DNA from: Methylococcaceae bacterium
GTDB taxonomy: Bacteria > Pseudomonadota > Gammaproteobacteria > Methylococcales > Methylomonadaceae
NCBI GenBank assembly: GCA_020048335.1
Contig: JAIFMS010000193.1
Coordinates: 1-34,077 of the forward strand
Length of the DNA stretch: 34,077 nucleotides
Reading direction: 5' to 3'
Positions within the stretch are counted from its first letter, which is position 1. Each line of letters starts with the position of its first letter. The notes below the pieces were generated by a model. It had not been told where the DNA came from. It worked only from the letters and a program-made list of their open reading frames with translations, and did no database searches. The position numbers and the translations under genes were made by a program. Below, piece after piece: positions 13,962-19,561 of this stretch.

Positions 13962-14345
13962 ATGGCAAAAATCTCCGAAACACTGCAACATCCTATTTTA
14001 TTGGTACTAATTCCTGCGGCATTAGGGCTGGCAGGCACGCTTTACAGCACTGCTAATAAATCCACCCCAACGGATAAAAACGTATCAGAGGCAGAAAAAA
14101 TTTTTTGGGCAAGTATTCAGCCACCGAACGAGTCTGAGGAAAAATATTGCGCTTATTTAGAGCAGTACCCCAAAGGTGAGTTTGTGAAATTGGCTTTGCC
14201 CAATTGCTCGGCGGCATTAGAAGCCAAACAAGCCGCAGAAGAACAAGCCACAGAACTTGCCCAACAAAAAGCAGAAGCGCAGGCTGCGGCTAAGGAAGCA
14301 GCAGAAGCCGCCGCTGAGGCTGCCAAAGAAGCCGCGCAGCAATAA
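13962..14345 (+). CDS. Small membrane-anchored Ala/Glu-rich protein
   Basis: A 127-aa protein. A hydrophobic helix at about residues 10-27 (PILLVLIPAALGLAGTLY) anchors it. Next come a soluble stretch with a YCAYLEQYPKGEFVKLAL repeat-like motif (a short TPR-like pattern seen in bacterial stress proteins) and a long Ala/Glu/Lys coiled coil to the C terminus. The ATG at 13962 is chosen because it begins just before the helix. The ORF can be extended upstream only into the tautomerase gene. It ends 20 bases before a strong terminator and is likely the last gene of the TerY operon. Function is unknown. Confidence 0.65.
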   Translation: MAKISETLQHPILLVLIPAALGLAGTLYSTANKSTPTDKNVSEAEKIFWASIQPPNESEEKYCAYLEQYPKGEFVKLALPNCSAALEAKQAAEEQATELAQQKAEAQAAAKEAAEAAAEAAKEAAQQ

Positions 14346-14364
14346 TCTTTCCTGTTATTTATCC

Positions 14365-14404
14365 AATCTAATAAGGGAAGCGTTTCCCCTTATTAGATTT
14401 TTGG
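14365..14404 (+). terminator. Strong terminator after the TerY operon
   Basis: AATCTAATAAGGG (14365-14377) pairs perfectly with CCCTTATTAGATT (14387-14399) over 13 base pairs, and is followed by TTTT. The A-rich left arm makes it work in either direction, so it may also insulate the minus-strand gene at 14532. Confidence 0.85.
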
Positions 14405-14426
14405 ATTGTCAATTTCACTCAAATAG

Positions 14427-14490
14427 CTCATTCTTAGATTCAGCTAATGCAAAAAGTTTGCTTTCCAATTCAGCTTCAGCGCAACGTCTA
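14427..14490 (-). pseudogene. Remnant of a small antitoxin
   Basis: Read on the minus strand, this stretch encodes RCAEAELESKLFALAESKNE followed by LFE and a stop. The ELESKLFALAE core resembles ELETKFFALVE near the start of the intact antitoxin at 15299-15508. No start codon or full frame remains. It lies in the gap between the TerY terminator and the 14532 gene. Confidence 0.4.
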
Positions 14491-14531
14491 AGTCATTTTT
14501 AGATTTTATTTAAACGCAGAATTGCAGGTCG

Positions 14532-15125
14532 CTATTGCGCTGATAAAATTAAATAAATCAAAGCTCCACACAATAAATTTAACTTGTCAATGGTAAAGCT
14601 TTCGGTATTTTTATAAAAACAATCTTTTTCTAATTTACCAAATTGCCATAAATTACCATCAGTGACCACACCAAAAACAGGATTTTCTAAATTTTCATTT
14701 ATTTTTTGTGAGGCAATTAACTCAGCTAAACATTGTCCCCATCCTTGTTCAAAATCATTCTTTTTCGCCTCGACCACAATCACAATGGGTTTTTCTAACA
14801 CGGTTTTTCCCAATGCAGATTTTACTGAAAAAATATAATCTGGCGTTCCACACAATAAATCATCGTAAGCAATGCTTTTTTGTACCCAAAAAGACAGTGT
14901 TTTATAACAGTGTTTGTAAATTTCTCGCAAAATTGGAGAGATAATAACTTCGCAGCGAGAGGCTTCTGAGCTAAAAACATCCATATTTTCTCTATAAAAT
15001 AAAAGGTCTGCGACAAAATTTTCAGGTAATGGCATTTCAGAGGCTTCAATAAAGTTTTCTTCTTTATATTTTATGGAATATTTTTTTTGTACTTCGCCAA
15101 TTGTTTTAAAATCGCTAAACGACAT
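14532..15125 (-). CDS. PD-(D/E)XK nuclease-like protein, second type
   Basis: A 197-aa protein related to the gene at 9672-10274. It has the same core layout: E59 in RCEVIISPI, D96 in GTPDYIFS, E119-A-K121 in IVIVVEAKKND, and a Gln in GWGQCLAEL. It then has a WQFGKL strand and ends with a hydrophobic helix, LCGALIYLILSAQ. The ATG at 15125 (minus strand) has GGGAG seven bases upstream, so it is preferred over the TTG at 15146. It is followed on its strand by only a decayed antitoxin tail. Function is not known; a nuclease-fold role in defence is possible. Confidence 0.7.
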   Translation of the reverse strand: MSFSDFKTIGEVQKKYSIKYKEENFIEASEMPLPENFVADLLFYRENMDVFSSEASRCEVIISPILREIYKHCYKTLSFWVQKSIAYDDLLCGTPDYIFSVKSALGKTVLEKPIVIVVEAKKNDFEQGWGQCLAELIASQKINENLENPVFGVVTDGNLWQFGKLEKDCFYKNTESFTIDKLNLLCGALIYLILSAQ

Positions 15126-15157
15126 CGTATTCTCCCGTTGGGTCAACTGCTTTTACG

Positions 15158-15201
15158 TTAAGCTTTTGAATTTTCTAATAATTTTATAATGCGGTTTAAA
15201 T
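15158..15201 (-). repeat. Fragment repeating the XRE gene 3' end
   Basis: This minus-strand stretch reads NLNRIIKLLENSKA and a stop, almost identical to the last residues of the XRE gene at 15527-15943. The DNA match covers about 43 bases with few changes. It lies directly behind the truncated PIN fragment, so the antitoxin/PIN segment is bracketed by two copies of this sequence in the same orientation. Confidence 0.7.
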
Positions 15202-15205
15202 TATT

Positions 15206-15298
15206 TTACGAGTATAAGCGAATATTAGGAATAAAACGAAAGTCTTTTATATTGAGCGTATATAAAGGTAGATTGTGAATAATTGCCGTTGCTGCAAT
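15206..15298 (-). pseudogene. Truncated PIN-domain (VapC) toxin, C terminus only
   Basis: The frame begins directly after the antitoxin stop at 15299-15301 and reads IAATAIIHNLPLYTLNIKDF and then RFIPNIRLYS, ending at TAA (15206-15208). This is the C-terminal end of a VapC-type PIN domain, in the region that carries the last acidic residue (N-I-K-D-F). About 95 N-terminal residues with the catalytic first Asp are missing, so the toxin is dead. Confidence 0.75.
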
Positions 15299-15508
15299 TC
15301 ATTTACGCCACGCTTGTTCACGCAATTGTTGTTGCGTAATATCACGGTCTTTCCATAATCCTGCACTTGAAAAAAAATCTTCTTTTTCGGTGTGAGCAGA
15401 ATATTGATTGACAAGTTTTTGAATAAGCAATTCAGGTGTCGTATGTTCGCGTTCAACTAACGCAAAAAATTTAGTTTCCAATTCATCGTGAAGTTGCAGT
15501 GTGAGCAT
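15299..15508 (-). CDS. VapB-like antitoxin, toxin partner truncated
   Basis: A 69-aa protein. MLTLQLHDELETKFFALVER has the pattern of a ribbon-helix-helix DNA-binding start, and the end, SSAGLWKDRDITQQQLREQA, is the toxin-binding tail seen in many VapB antitoxins of PIN toxins. A second reading frame at 15247-15456 is a shadow. The toxin that should follow survives only as a C-terminal stub. The intact antitoxin could still neutralise related PIN toxins encoded nearby, but that is speculative. GGAAAAC upstream of the ATG gives a weak ribosome site. Confidence 0.75.
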   Translation of the reverse strand: MLTLQLHDELETKFFALVEREHTTPELLIQKLVNQYSAHTEKEDFFSSAGLWKDRDITQQQLREQAWRK

Positions 15509-15526
15509 GATAGTTTTCCAATGAGG

Positions 15527-15943
15527 TTAAGCTTTTGAATTTTCTAACAGTTTTATAATCCTGTTTAAATCACCAATTCTTTCATGCAGCAATTTAATTT
15601 CGCTGTCTTTTTGCAAAACCAACACGGTTTGTTTTTCAAAATCAATTTTGAATTGAAAATAATCGGCAGGGTATGAACTGATAATATAATTTTGATGTTG
15701 TCCTATACCTATATTATTTGAACCTAGCACATTAAATACATTTTTTTCATCTAGCCAAAATAATTGGGATAACGACATTTCAAATAATTGCGCAATTTGT
15801 TTTAAGCGGGATAAATTCACATCCGTTTCGCCACGTTCAATATCGCCATAACCATTCACAGACATATCGAGTTTTTCAGCCACCTCTTCTTGCGTTAAGC
15901 CTTTGGCTTGTCTAACGAAGCGTATTTTTTCATGCTCTAACAT
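15527..15943 (-). CDS. XRE-family helix-turn-helix regulator
   Basis: A 138-aa protein. An HTH_3/XRE domain occupies residues about 7-62 (IRFVRQAKGLTQEEVAEKLD, then GYGDIERGETDV). A middle region of uncertain fold is followed by a coiled coil at about 105-138. It would bind DNA as a dimer. It is divergent from the secreted-protein gene at 16053, and the gap holds an imperfect inverted repeat overlapping that gene's -35 box, so it may repress its own gene and its neighbour. A second copy of its 3' end at 15158-15201 points to local rearrangement. Confidence 0.85.
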   Translation of the reverse strand: MLEHEKIRFVRQAKGLTQEEVAEKLDMSVNGYGDIERGETDVNLSRLKQIAQLFEMSLSQLFWLDEKNVFNVLGSNNIGIGQHQNYIISSYPADYFQFKIDFEKQTVLVLQKDSEIKLLHERIGDLNRIIKLLENSKA

Positions 15944-15997
15944 TAATATGGACTCCTACCGATAAAAAAACAACTGAGGCTTGATTGTAACGCATTC

Positions 15998-16035
15998 GAT
16001 AACTACTTGATAATAGCTATCCTTAAATTTAATTA
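15998..16035 (+). promoter_or_regulatory. Promoter of 16053 gene with overlapping inverted repeat
   Basis: TTGATA (16007-16012) and TAATTA (16030-16035) are 17 bases apart, a good promoter for the gene starting at 16053. GATAACTA (15998-16005) and TAGCTATC (16014-16021) form an imperfect inverted repeat straddling the -35 box, a likely operator for the divergent XRE protein. Confidence 0.5.
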
Positions 16036-16052
16036 TTTCTACAAGGTGGTTT

Positions 16053-16601
16053 ATGAAAAAATCATTGGGTTATTTGACAATTGCGGTAAGTTTGTTTAGT
16101 GGTTCTTTGCTTGCCGAAGAAGTTCCTTCTGTAAAAGAGATAACGAGACAAATTATTGTTGCTACAACTAAATACGCGAATGCTGTTTCCTGTGGTGGAG
16201 TTCAGATTACACCCAAACAAATTGCCGCATTAGCCCCTTATAAGGATTTTTATGCGCGTGATGAAGCAGAATATGCGGTCTTATGGCACGGCGATATTGG
16301 ATGCGCTGGAGGTACAGCCACAACTACTCCAGAAATTGCTATTGTTAAGGTTGGAACTGGAGATTCTTTTATGGTTGATGCCCAGCATTCATCGCCTGCT
16401 ATCAAATTTGATATTCCTGTTCCTTATGTTGAGCGGCTTGTGGGAAATAACCGTGATTCTTTGATATTGGAAGGACTTGAATATGGATCTAACGATAGTC
16501 AATCTAGTCCTTCGATTCGGGTTCGTTTTGTTGTGATGCGTGATAATAAAGGAAATTGGAAGACCGTGAGTAAAGAAGTCAGAGGGTATCAGAGAGACTA
16601 A
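16053..16601 (+). CDS. Secreted protein of unknown function
   Basis: A 182-aa protein with a standard signal peptide: MKKSLGYLTIAVSLFSGSLL, with cleavage likely after LLA (about residue 21). The mature part has two Cys (CGGVQ, GCAGG) that could form a disulfide, and a regular beta-rich pattern ending in RVRFVVMRDNKGNWKTV. I do not recognise the family; it recalls periplasmic pilin-accessory or small lysozyme-inhibitor-like proteins only in general shape. AAGGTGG precedes the ATG, and the lipoprotein gene follows after two bases, so the two form an operon. Confidence 0.75.
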   Translation: MKKSLGYLTIAVSLFSGSLLAEEVPSVKEITRQIIVATTKYANAVSCGGVQITPKQIAALAPYKDFYARDEAEYAVLWHGDIGCAGGTATTTPEIAIVKVGTGDSFMVDAQHSSPAIKFDIPVPYVERLVGNNRDSLILEGLEYGSNDSQSSPSIRVRFVVMRDNKGNWKTVSKEVRGYQRD

Positions 16602-16603
16602 TA

Positions 16604-16858
16604 ATGATAAAACAAACTTATGCAAATTCTGCCAATAAAGCCAAAAAAGGTTTATTTTTTATTGTGCTAGCTTTTTTTCTTGTCAGTTGCGGAGGTGGAC
16701 ACCAATATGCTTGGAGAAAAGCAGGCGTACCAGCCAGTGTTGCAGCTGACGTTGCGTCAGAGTGTAGGTATCAAATAGGTGTGAATAAAATCTCTAATAG
16801 TGAACGGAAGCAATTGTTCGTAGATTGTATGCAAGGGAAGGGATTTCGATGGCGTTAA
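16604..16858 (+). CDS. Small lipoprotein
   Basis: An 84-aa protein. Residues about 16-30 form a hydrophobic signal ending in the lipobox LVSC (modified Cys near residue 29), followed by GGGH. The mature 55 residues contain two further Cys (ECRY, DCMQGKG) that probably form a disulfide, with a conserved-looking DCMQGKGFRW end found in many small outer-membrane-associated lipoproteins. It is translated right behind the secreted protein gene. Role unknown. Confidence 0.75.
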   Translation: MIKQTYANSANKAKKGLFFIVLAFFLVSCGGGHQYAWRKAGVPASVAADVASECRYQIGVNKISNSERKQLFVDCMQGKGFRWR

Positions 16859-16873
16859 CGGCAATCGGTAGAG

Positions 16874-17016
16874 AGCAAGTAGCCCGCATGAAGCTTTGCG
16901 TAATGTGGGAAAAACGCGACAATACCTCGCCACCTTTCCCGTGTTCCGTTACACTTCACACGGGCTACTGATTTAAAGCCTAACAAACAGGCGCGGTTGT
17001 TGGGCTTTTTTGTTTT
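16874..17016. repeat. 143-bp direct repeat, left copy, with terminator hairpin
   Basis: The element opens with GTAGCCCG (16879-16886) and carries its complement CGGGCTAC further in. Each half has its own smaller palindrome, as in REP/BIME-like elements. Its last third is a terminator: AGCCTAACAA pairs with TTGTTGGGCT and is followed by TTTTTT (16977-17012). The same 143 bases recur at 17748-17890 with about a dozen changes. The vapBC pair lies exactly between the two. Confidence 0.85.
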
Positions 17017-17065
17017 ATGGAATGAAAAATAATTCCTAACCCTGCCTACTAAAACACGATAAAAT

Positions 17066-17084
17066 ATAGACCTTAGGTATCTAT
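17066..17084 (+). promoter_or_regulatory. Palindrome upstream of vapB, candidate operator
   Basis: ATAGA (17066-17070) and TCTAT (17080-17084) flank a central near-palindrome ACCTTAGGT. It lies 18 bases before the vapB start and just ahead of its ribosome site TTAGGAG. VapB antitoxins normally autoregulate at such sites. Confidence 0.45.
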
Positions 17085-17102
17085 CTTTTAGGAGAAAATA
17101 GC

Positions 17103-17345
17103 ATGGCAACCGCAAAACTTTTTCAAAATGGGCGTTCACAAGCGGTGCGTTTACCGAAAGAATTTCGATTTTCTGGCAAAGAAGTCAAAATTTCCAAGCA
17201 AGGCGATAAAATTATTTTGGAGGCGATTGAAAACTCATGGGAGCAATGGTTTTCAAGTTTTGGTCAATTTTCGGAGGATTTTATGGCAAACGGAAGAGAG
17301 CAACCAGAACAGCCACAAGAACGCGATTGGGGTGCGATTATATGA
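17103..17345 (+). CDS. vapB: VapB antitoxin (AbrB/SpoVT type)
   Basis: An 80-aa antitoxin with an AbrB-like swapped-hairpin DNA-binding N terminus: MATAKLFQNGRSQAVRLPKE, then KEVKISKQGDKIILE. The SQAVRLPKEFRF motif is the standard VapB signature. The C-terminal 30 residues, rich in Trp, Gln and Arg (SWEQWFSSF, PQERDW), bind the toxin. The ATG at 17103 follows TTAGGAGAAAATAGC. Its stop overlaps the vapC start (ATGA). A palindrome just upstream fits autoregulation. Confidence 0.92.
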   Translation: MATAKLFQNGRSQAVRLPKEFRFSGKEVKISKQGDKIILEAIENSWEQWFSSFGQFSEDFMANGREQPEQPQERDWGAII

Positions 17346-17746
17346 TTCGCTATTTATTGGATACGGATATTTGTATCTATCTGATAAAAAAACATCCGCC
17401 CGAAGTGTTAGCCCGTTTTCAACAAACTCAACTCAAACAGTTGCATATTTCAACAATTACGGTGTTTGAGTTATATTTTGGCATTGAAAAAAATAATTCT
17501 CAGCAACGCAATTTAGTTGCATTGGAGAATTTTATCGCTCCTTTGATGTTGGTTGATTTTAGTGTGGAATCTGCAAAAAAAGCGGCAAAAATTCGTAGCA
17601 TTTTACAGAAACAAGGAACACCCATTGGCGCGTATGATTTACAAATTGCGGCGATTGCCGTTGCAGAAAATATGACTTTATTGACCAATAATGTTCGTGA
17701 ATTTGAACGTGTGAAAGGATTAAAATTGGAAAATTGGGTTAATTAA
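17342..17746 (+). CDS. vapC: VapC toxin, tRNA(fMet)-specific endonuclease type
   Basis: A 134-aa PIN-domain toxin. LLDTDICIYLIK carries the first Asp (D7), the Glu is in TVFELYFGI, the third acidic residue is in GAYDLQIAAIA, and the strand LLTNNVREFERV closes the site. This pattern matches VapC enzymes that cut initiator tRNA in the anticodon stem. The start at 17342 is chosen because of the four-base overlap with vapB; a longer frame from 17237 lies within vapB and is spurious. Both genes are intact, so the module should be active. Confidence 0.92.
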   Translation: MIRYLLDTDICIYLIKKHPPEVLARFQQTQLKQLHISTITVFELYFGIEKNNSQQRNLVALENFIAPLMLVDFSVESAKKAAKIRSILQKQGTPIGAYDLQIAAIAVAENMTLLTNNVREFERVKGLKLENWVN

Positions 17747-17747
17747 A

Positions 17748-17890
17748 AGCAAGTAGCCCGCATGAAGCTTTGCGTAATGCGGGAAAAACGCAACAATACC
17801 TCACCACCTTTCCCGTGTTCCGCTACACTTCACACGGGCTACTGATTTAAAGCCCAACAAATCCGCGTGTTTGTTGGGCTTTTTTGTTTT
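17748..17890. repeat. 143-bp direct repeat, right copy, with terminator hairpin
   Basis: This second copy of the element at 16874-17016 starts one base after the vapC stop. Its terminator part is a perfect pairing of AGCCCAACAAA (17851-17861) with TTTGTTGGGCT (17870-17880), followed by TTTTTTG. It can end transcription of vapBC. The right edge touches the end of the minus-strand ParE gene. Confidence 0.85.
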
Positions 17891-18213
17891 CAAATCACAC
17901 GCAACAAGCGTCTCATCAAAAGCGATTTCAAATCCCGCCGCGCATCAACAATAATATGAATATAAACGGTCTCTGTACGGACTTCATAAATAATTCGATT
18001 CATGCCTGCAATCACTTGCCGATATTGCGTTAAATCTAAACTCTCAAACTCATCAGGAATTGCCCCTGCTAAAGGAAACATCTGTAAATGACGAATCACC
18101 GTTTTTATTTGGCTATAACTACTTTCCCACGTTGCCACTGAAAAATTTTTAATTAAATAAGCCCTCAATTCTTTTAAATCATATTCAGCCGACTCCAGAA
18201 TAACGACTTTCAT
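17890..18213 (-). CDS. RelE/ParE-family toxin
   Basis: A 107-aa toxin related to the one at 4802-5122. ESAEYDLKELRAYLIKNF starts it, FPLAGAIPDEFESL follows, and the core strands are QYRQVIAGMNRIIYEV and VYIHIIVDARRDLKSLLMRR. The YIHIIVDARRD signature is the usual end of ParE toxins with Phd partners. Its ATG is two bases downstream of the antitoxin stop on the minus strand. Target (gyrase or mRNA) not determined. Confidence 0.88.
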   Translation of the reverse strand: MKVVILESAEYDLKELRAYLIKNFSVATWESSYSQIKTVIRHLQMFPLAGAIPDEFESLDLTQYRQVIAGMNRIIYEVRTETVYIHIIVDARRDLKSLLMRRLLRVI

Positions 18214-18215
18214 GC

Positions 18216-18488
18216 TTATACCGTTTCAGTATTGTCCAATTCAGCAAATACCGCTTCGGCATTACGAAATTTCCCTTGCTCAATATCACGATTTCCTAAC
18301 GCTAAAAGTTTCAATAAAGCCAAACTTTCTTCCCAGTTTTCATAGCTTTTGACATCTAAAATAACCAGCTTGGCTTCACCATTTTGCGTAATCAGTAATG
18401 GCTCGCGCGTGGCGGAAATTGTTTTAACAATTTCCGCGGTATGACTTTTAAGATAGCTAATCGGTTTTATTTGAGTGGAGAGTTTCAT
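18216..18488 (-). CDS. Phd/YefM-type antitoxin
   Basis: A 90-aa antitoxin with IKPISYLKSHTAEIVKTISA and then PLLITQNGEAKLVILDV, the Phd/YefM N-terminal fold. LALLKLLALGNRDIE follows as in the 4530-4805 paralogue. It precedes its toxin by two bases. The promoter region to its right holds an inverted repeat, AAGACTGA (18511-18518) with TCAGTCTT (18532-18539), which may be its operator. The two Phd/ParE pairs share organisation but are diverged enough to be old duplicates or separate arrivals. Confidence 0.88.
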   Translation of the reverse strand: MKLSTQIKPISYLKSHTAEIVKTISATREPLLITQNGEAKLVILDVKSYENWEESLALLKLLALGNRDIEQGKFRNAEAVFAELDNTETV

Positions 18489-18510
18489 CGCAAAAATCCA
18501 AAATCAGGCA

Positions 18511-18539
18511 AAGACTGATTTTAGACTTTATTCAGTCTT
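18511..18539. promoter_or_regulatory. Inverted repeat upstream of Phd antitoxin, candidate operator
   Basis: AAGACTGA and TCAGTCTT are perfect complements separated by 13 bases, starting 22 bases upstream of the minus-strand antitoxin start. The position suits autoregulation by the antitoxin-toxin complex. Confidence 0.4.
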
Positions 18540-18648
18540 AAGTAAAGGTCGTCTACCCAGAGAGGACGTGCAAGCTGTTGTTCACACAAAAAATACAATA
18601 AATACAAAATGTTACGGTAATCAAAAAAGCGTGTCTACCCTACGCATC

Positions 18649-18686
18649 AAGCCCAACAAACAGGCACGTTTGTTGGGCTTTTTTGT
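18649..18686 (-). terminator. Palindromic terminator, third copy
   Basis: AAGCCCAACAAAC pairs with GTTTGTTGGGCTT (18668-18680), followed on the plus strand by TTTT. The left flank is not A-rich, so it reads best as a plus-strand terminator, yet it stands at the 3' end of a minus-strand pair. It is the same hairpin as in both 143-bp repeats and at 19366-19400. Strand of action is uncertain. Confidence 0.6.
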
Positions 18687-18688
18687 TT

Positions 18689-18925
18689 CTACAATTCATC
18701 ACCCAAAATAGGCTGACGTTTAGGGACTTTTGCCAAAATCGCTTTAAACGCTTCTTTGTCAGCGCGATTAGCCCGTTGTTGTAAATAATCTTCGGTCGCA
18801 ATCGCAGACACCTTTTCAGCCACTGCACTGGCAATAAACTGATTAATGGAAACCCCTTCTTGTTGGGCAATTTGCTTAATATGTCTATGAATGGAATCGG
18901 GCAATCGTAAACTTAATGCACTCAT
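18689..18925 (-). CDS. Ribbon-helix-helix antitoxin of a PIN toxin
   Basis: A 78-aa protein. SALSLRLPDSIHRHIKQIAQ and GVSINQFIASAVAEKVSAI form a ribbon-helix-helix DNA-binding unit (Arc/HicB-like), and the C-terminal tail, DYLQQRANRADKEAFKAILA and on, would bind the toxin. It lies downstream of the PIN toxin gene and overlaps it by four bases, so the toxin is encoded first, unlike the other pairs in the window. A shortened copy of this gene lies at 19405-19548. Confidence 0.85.
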   Translation of the reverse strand: MSALSLRLPDSIHRHIKQIAQQEGVSINQFIASAVAEKVSAIATEDYLQQRANRADKEAFKAILAKVPKRQPILGDEL

Positions 18926-19335
18926 TTTAAACGCTCCAAAAACTGTTTGGGGGTAATAGCTTCCACGCCGAATTTATTAACACCTGCAAAATCTTTCAGA
19001 TTATGTGTGACGATGATTTGATTATTCGCAGCCACCGCTAATTCCAAAACCATATCATCTTTCGGGTCTGGCAAATAAGGTCGCCATAAAAAATACACTT
19101 TTTGAAAGTGGGCAAGACGACAAAGATTATCCAAAATAATTTCAATTTCCGTAGGTTCTAAATTCAGCAAAACCTGATTGCGCTTTAAAACATCTTCATA
19201 TTCAAACAATAATGGCGTTGATAAAGTGATTTCAAAATCGCTGGAAACGAGTAAGCCCAATAATTTATACGATGCACCGCTTGCTGAATACAAACCTGCA
19301 AACAACACATTGGTATCAATAATAATTTCATTCAT
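18922..19335 (-). CDS. PIN-family toxin of a toxin-antitoxin pair
   Basis: A 137-aa protein of the COG1569/TIGR00305 PIN group. IIIDTNVLFAGLYSASGAS carries the first Asp, ISTPLLFEYEDVLKR-like strands contain the Glu (TPLLFEYEDV), LPDPKDDMVLELAVAA provides the double Asp and Glu typical of this group, and IIVTHNLKDF gives the last. The site is complete. It would cleave RNA when free of the antitoxin encoded just downstream with a four-base overlap. Confidence 0.88.
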   Translation of the reverse strand: MNEIIIDTNVLFAGLYSASGASYKLLGLLVSSDFEITLSTPLLFEYEDVLKRNQVLLNLEPTEIEIILDNLCRLAHFQKVYFLWRPYLPDPKDDMVLELAVAANNQIIVTHNLKDFAGVNKFGVEAITPKQFLERLK

Positions 19336-19365
19336 ACCGTATATAGTATCAAAAGCTACTTAAAA

Positions 19366-19400
19366 ACCCAACAAACAGGCGCGTTTGTTGGGCTTTTTTT
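19366..19400. terminator. Palindromic terminator, fourth copy
   Basis: CCCAACAAAC (19367-19376) pairs with GTTTGTTGGG (19383-19392), with loop AGGCGC, followed by CTTTTTTT. It is nearly identical to the hairpins at 18649 and 16977. It stands upstream of the minus-strand PIN gene and downstream of the decayed antitoxin, on that strand. Confidence 0.6.
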
Positions 19401-19404
19401 GCTT

Positions 19405-19548
19405 TCACAACGCATCACCCAAAATAGCAAGGCGTTTAGAGTCCTTTCTCAAAGCCGTTTTAAATAGCTCTTTATCAGCACGTTGTTGTAAATAATCGTC
19501 GGTAGCCATAAACTGGCTGATAGAAACGCCTTTATTTTTATCCTTCAC
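19405..19548 (-). pseudogene. Shortened copy of the RHH antitoxin
   Basis: Read from a possible GTG at 19548, the frame gives 47 residues: GVSISQFMATDDYLQQRADK, then ELFKTALRKDSKRL, then AILGDAL. It aligns with the intact antitoxin at 18689-18925 but lacks the N-terminal strand and an internal segment (the IASAVAEKVSAI helix). It is therefore a deletion remnant of a second PIN/antitoxin pair. It ends 13 bases before pepN. Confidence 0.7.
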
Positions 19549-19561
19549 ACCTCAAACCACT

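Noticed and set aside
13859-14056. Open frame between the tautomerase and the membrane protein
   Set aside because: It overlaps both conserved ends out of frame and has a composition unlike a real protein.
14341-14531. Gap after the TerY operon as an RNA gene
   Set aside because: It holds a terminator and a decayed antitoxin tail; no promoter or further stem structure supports an RNA gene.
17128-17469. Long open frame crossing vapB and vapC
   Set aside because: It is a shadow of both genes, whose own frames match known families and overlap by ATGA.
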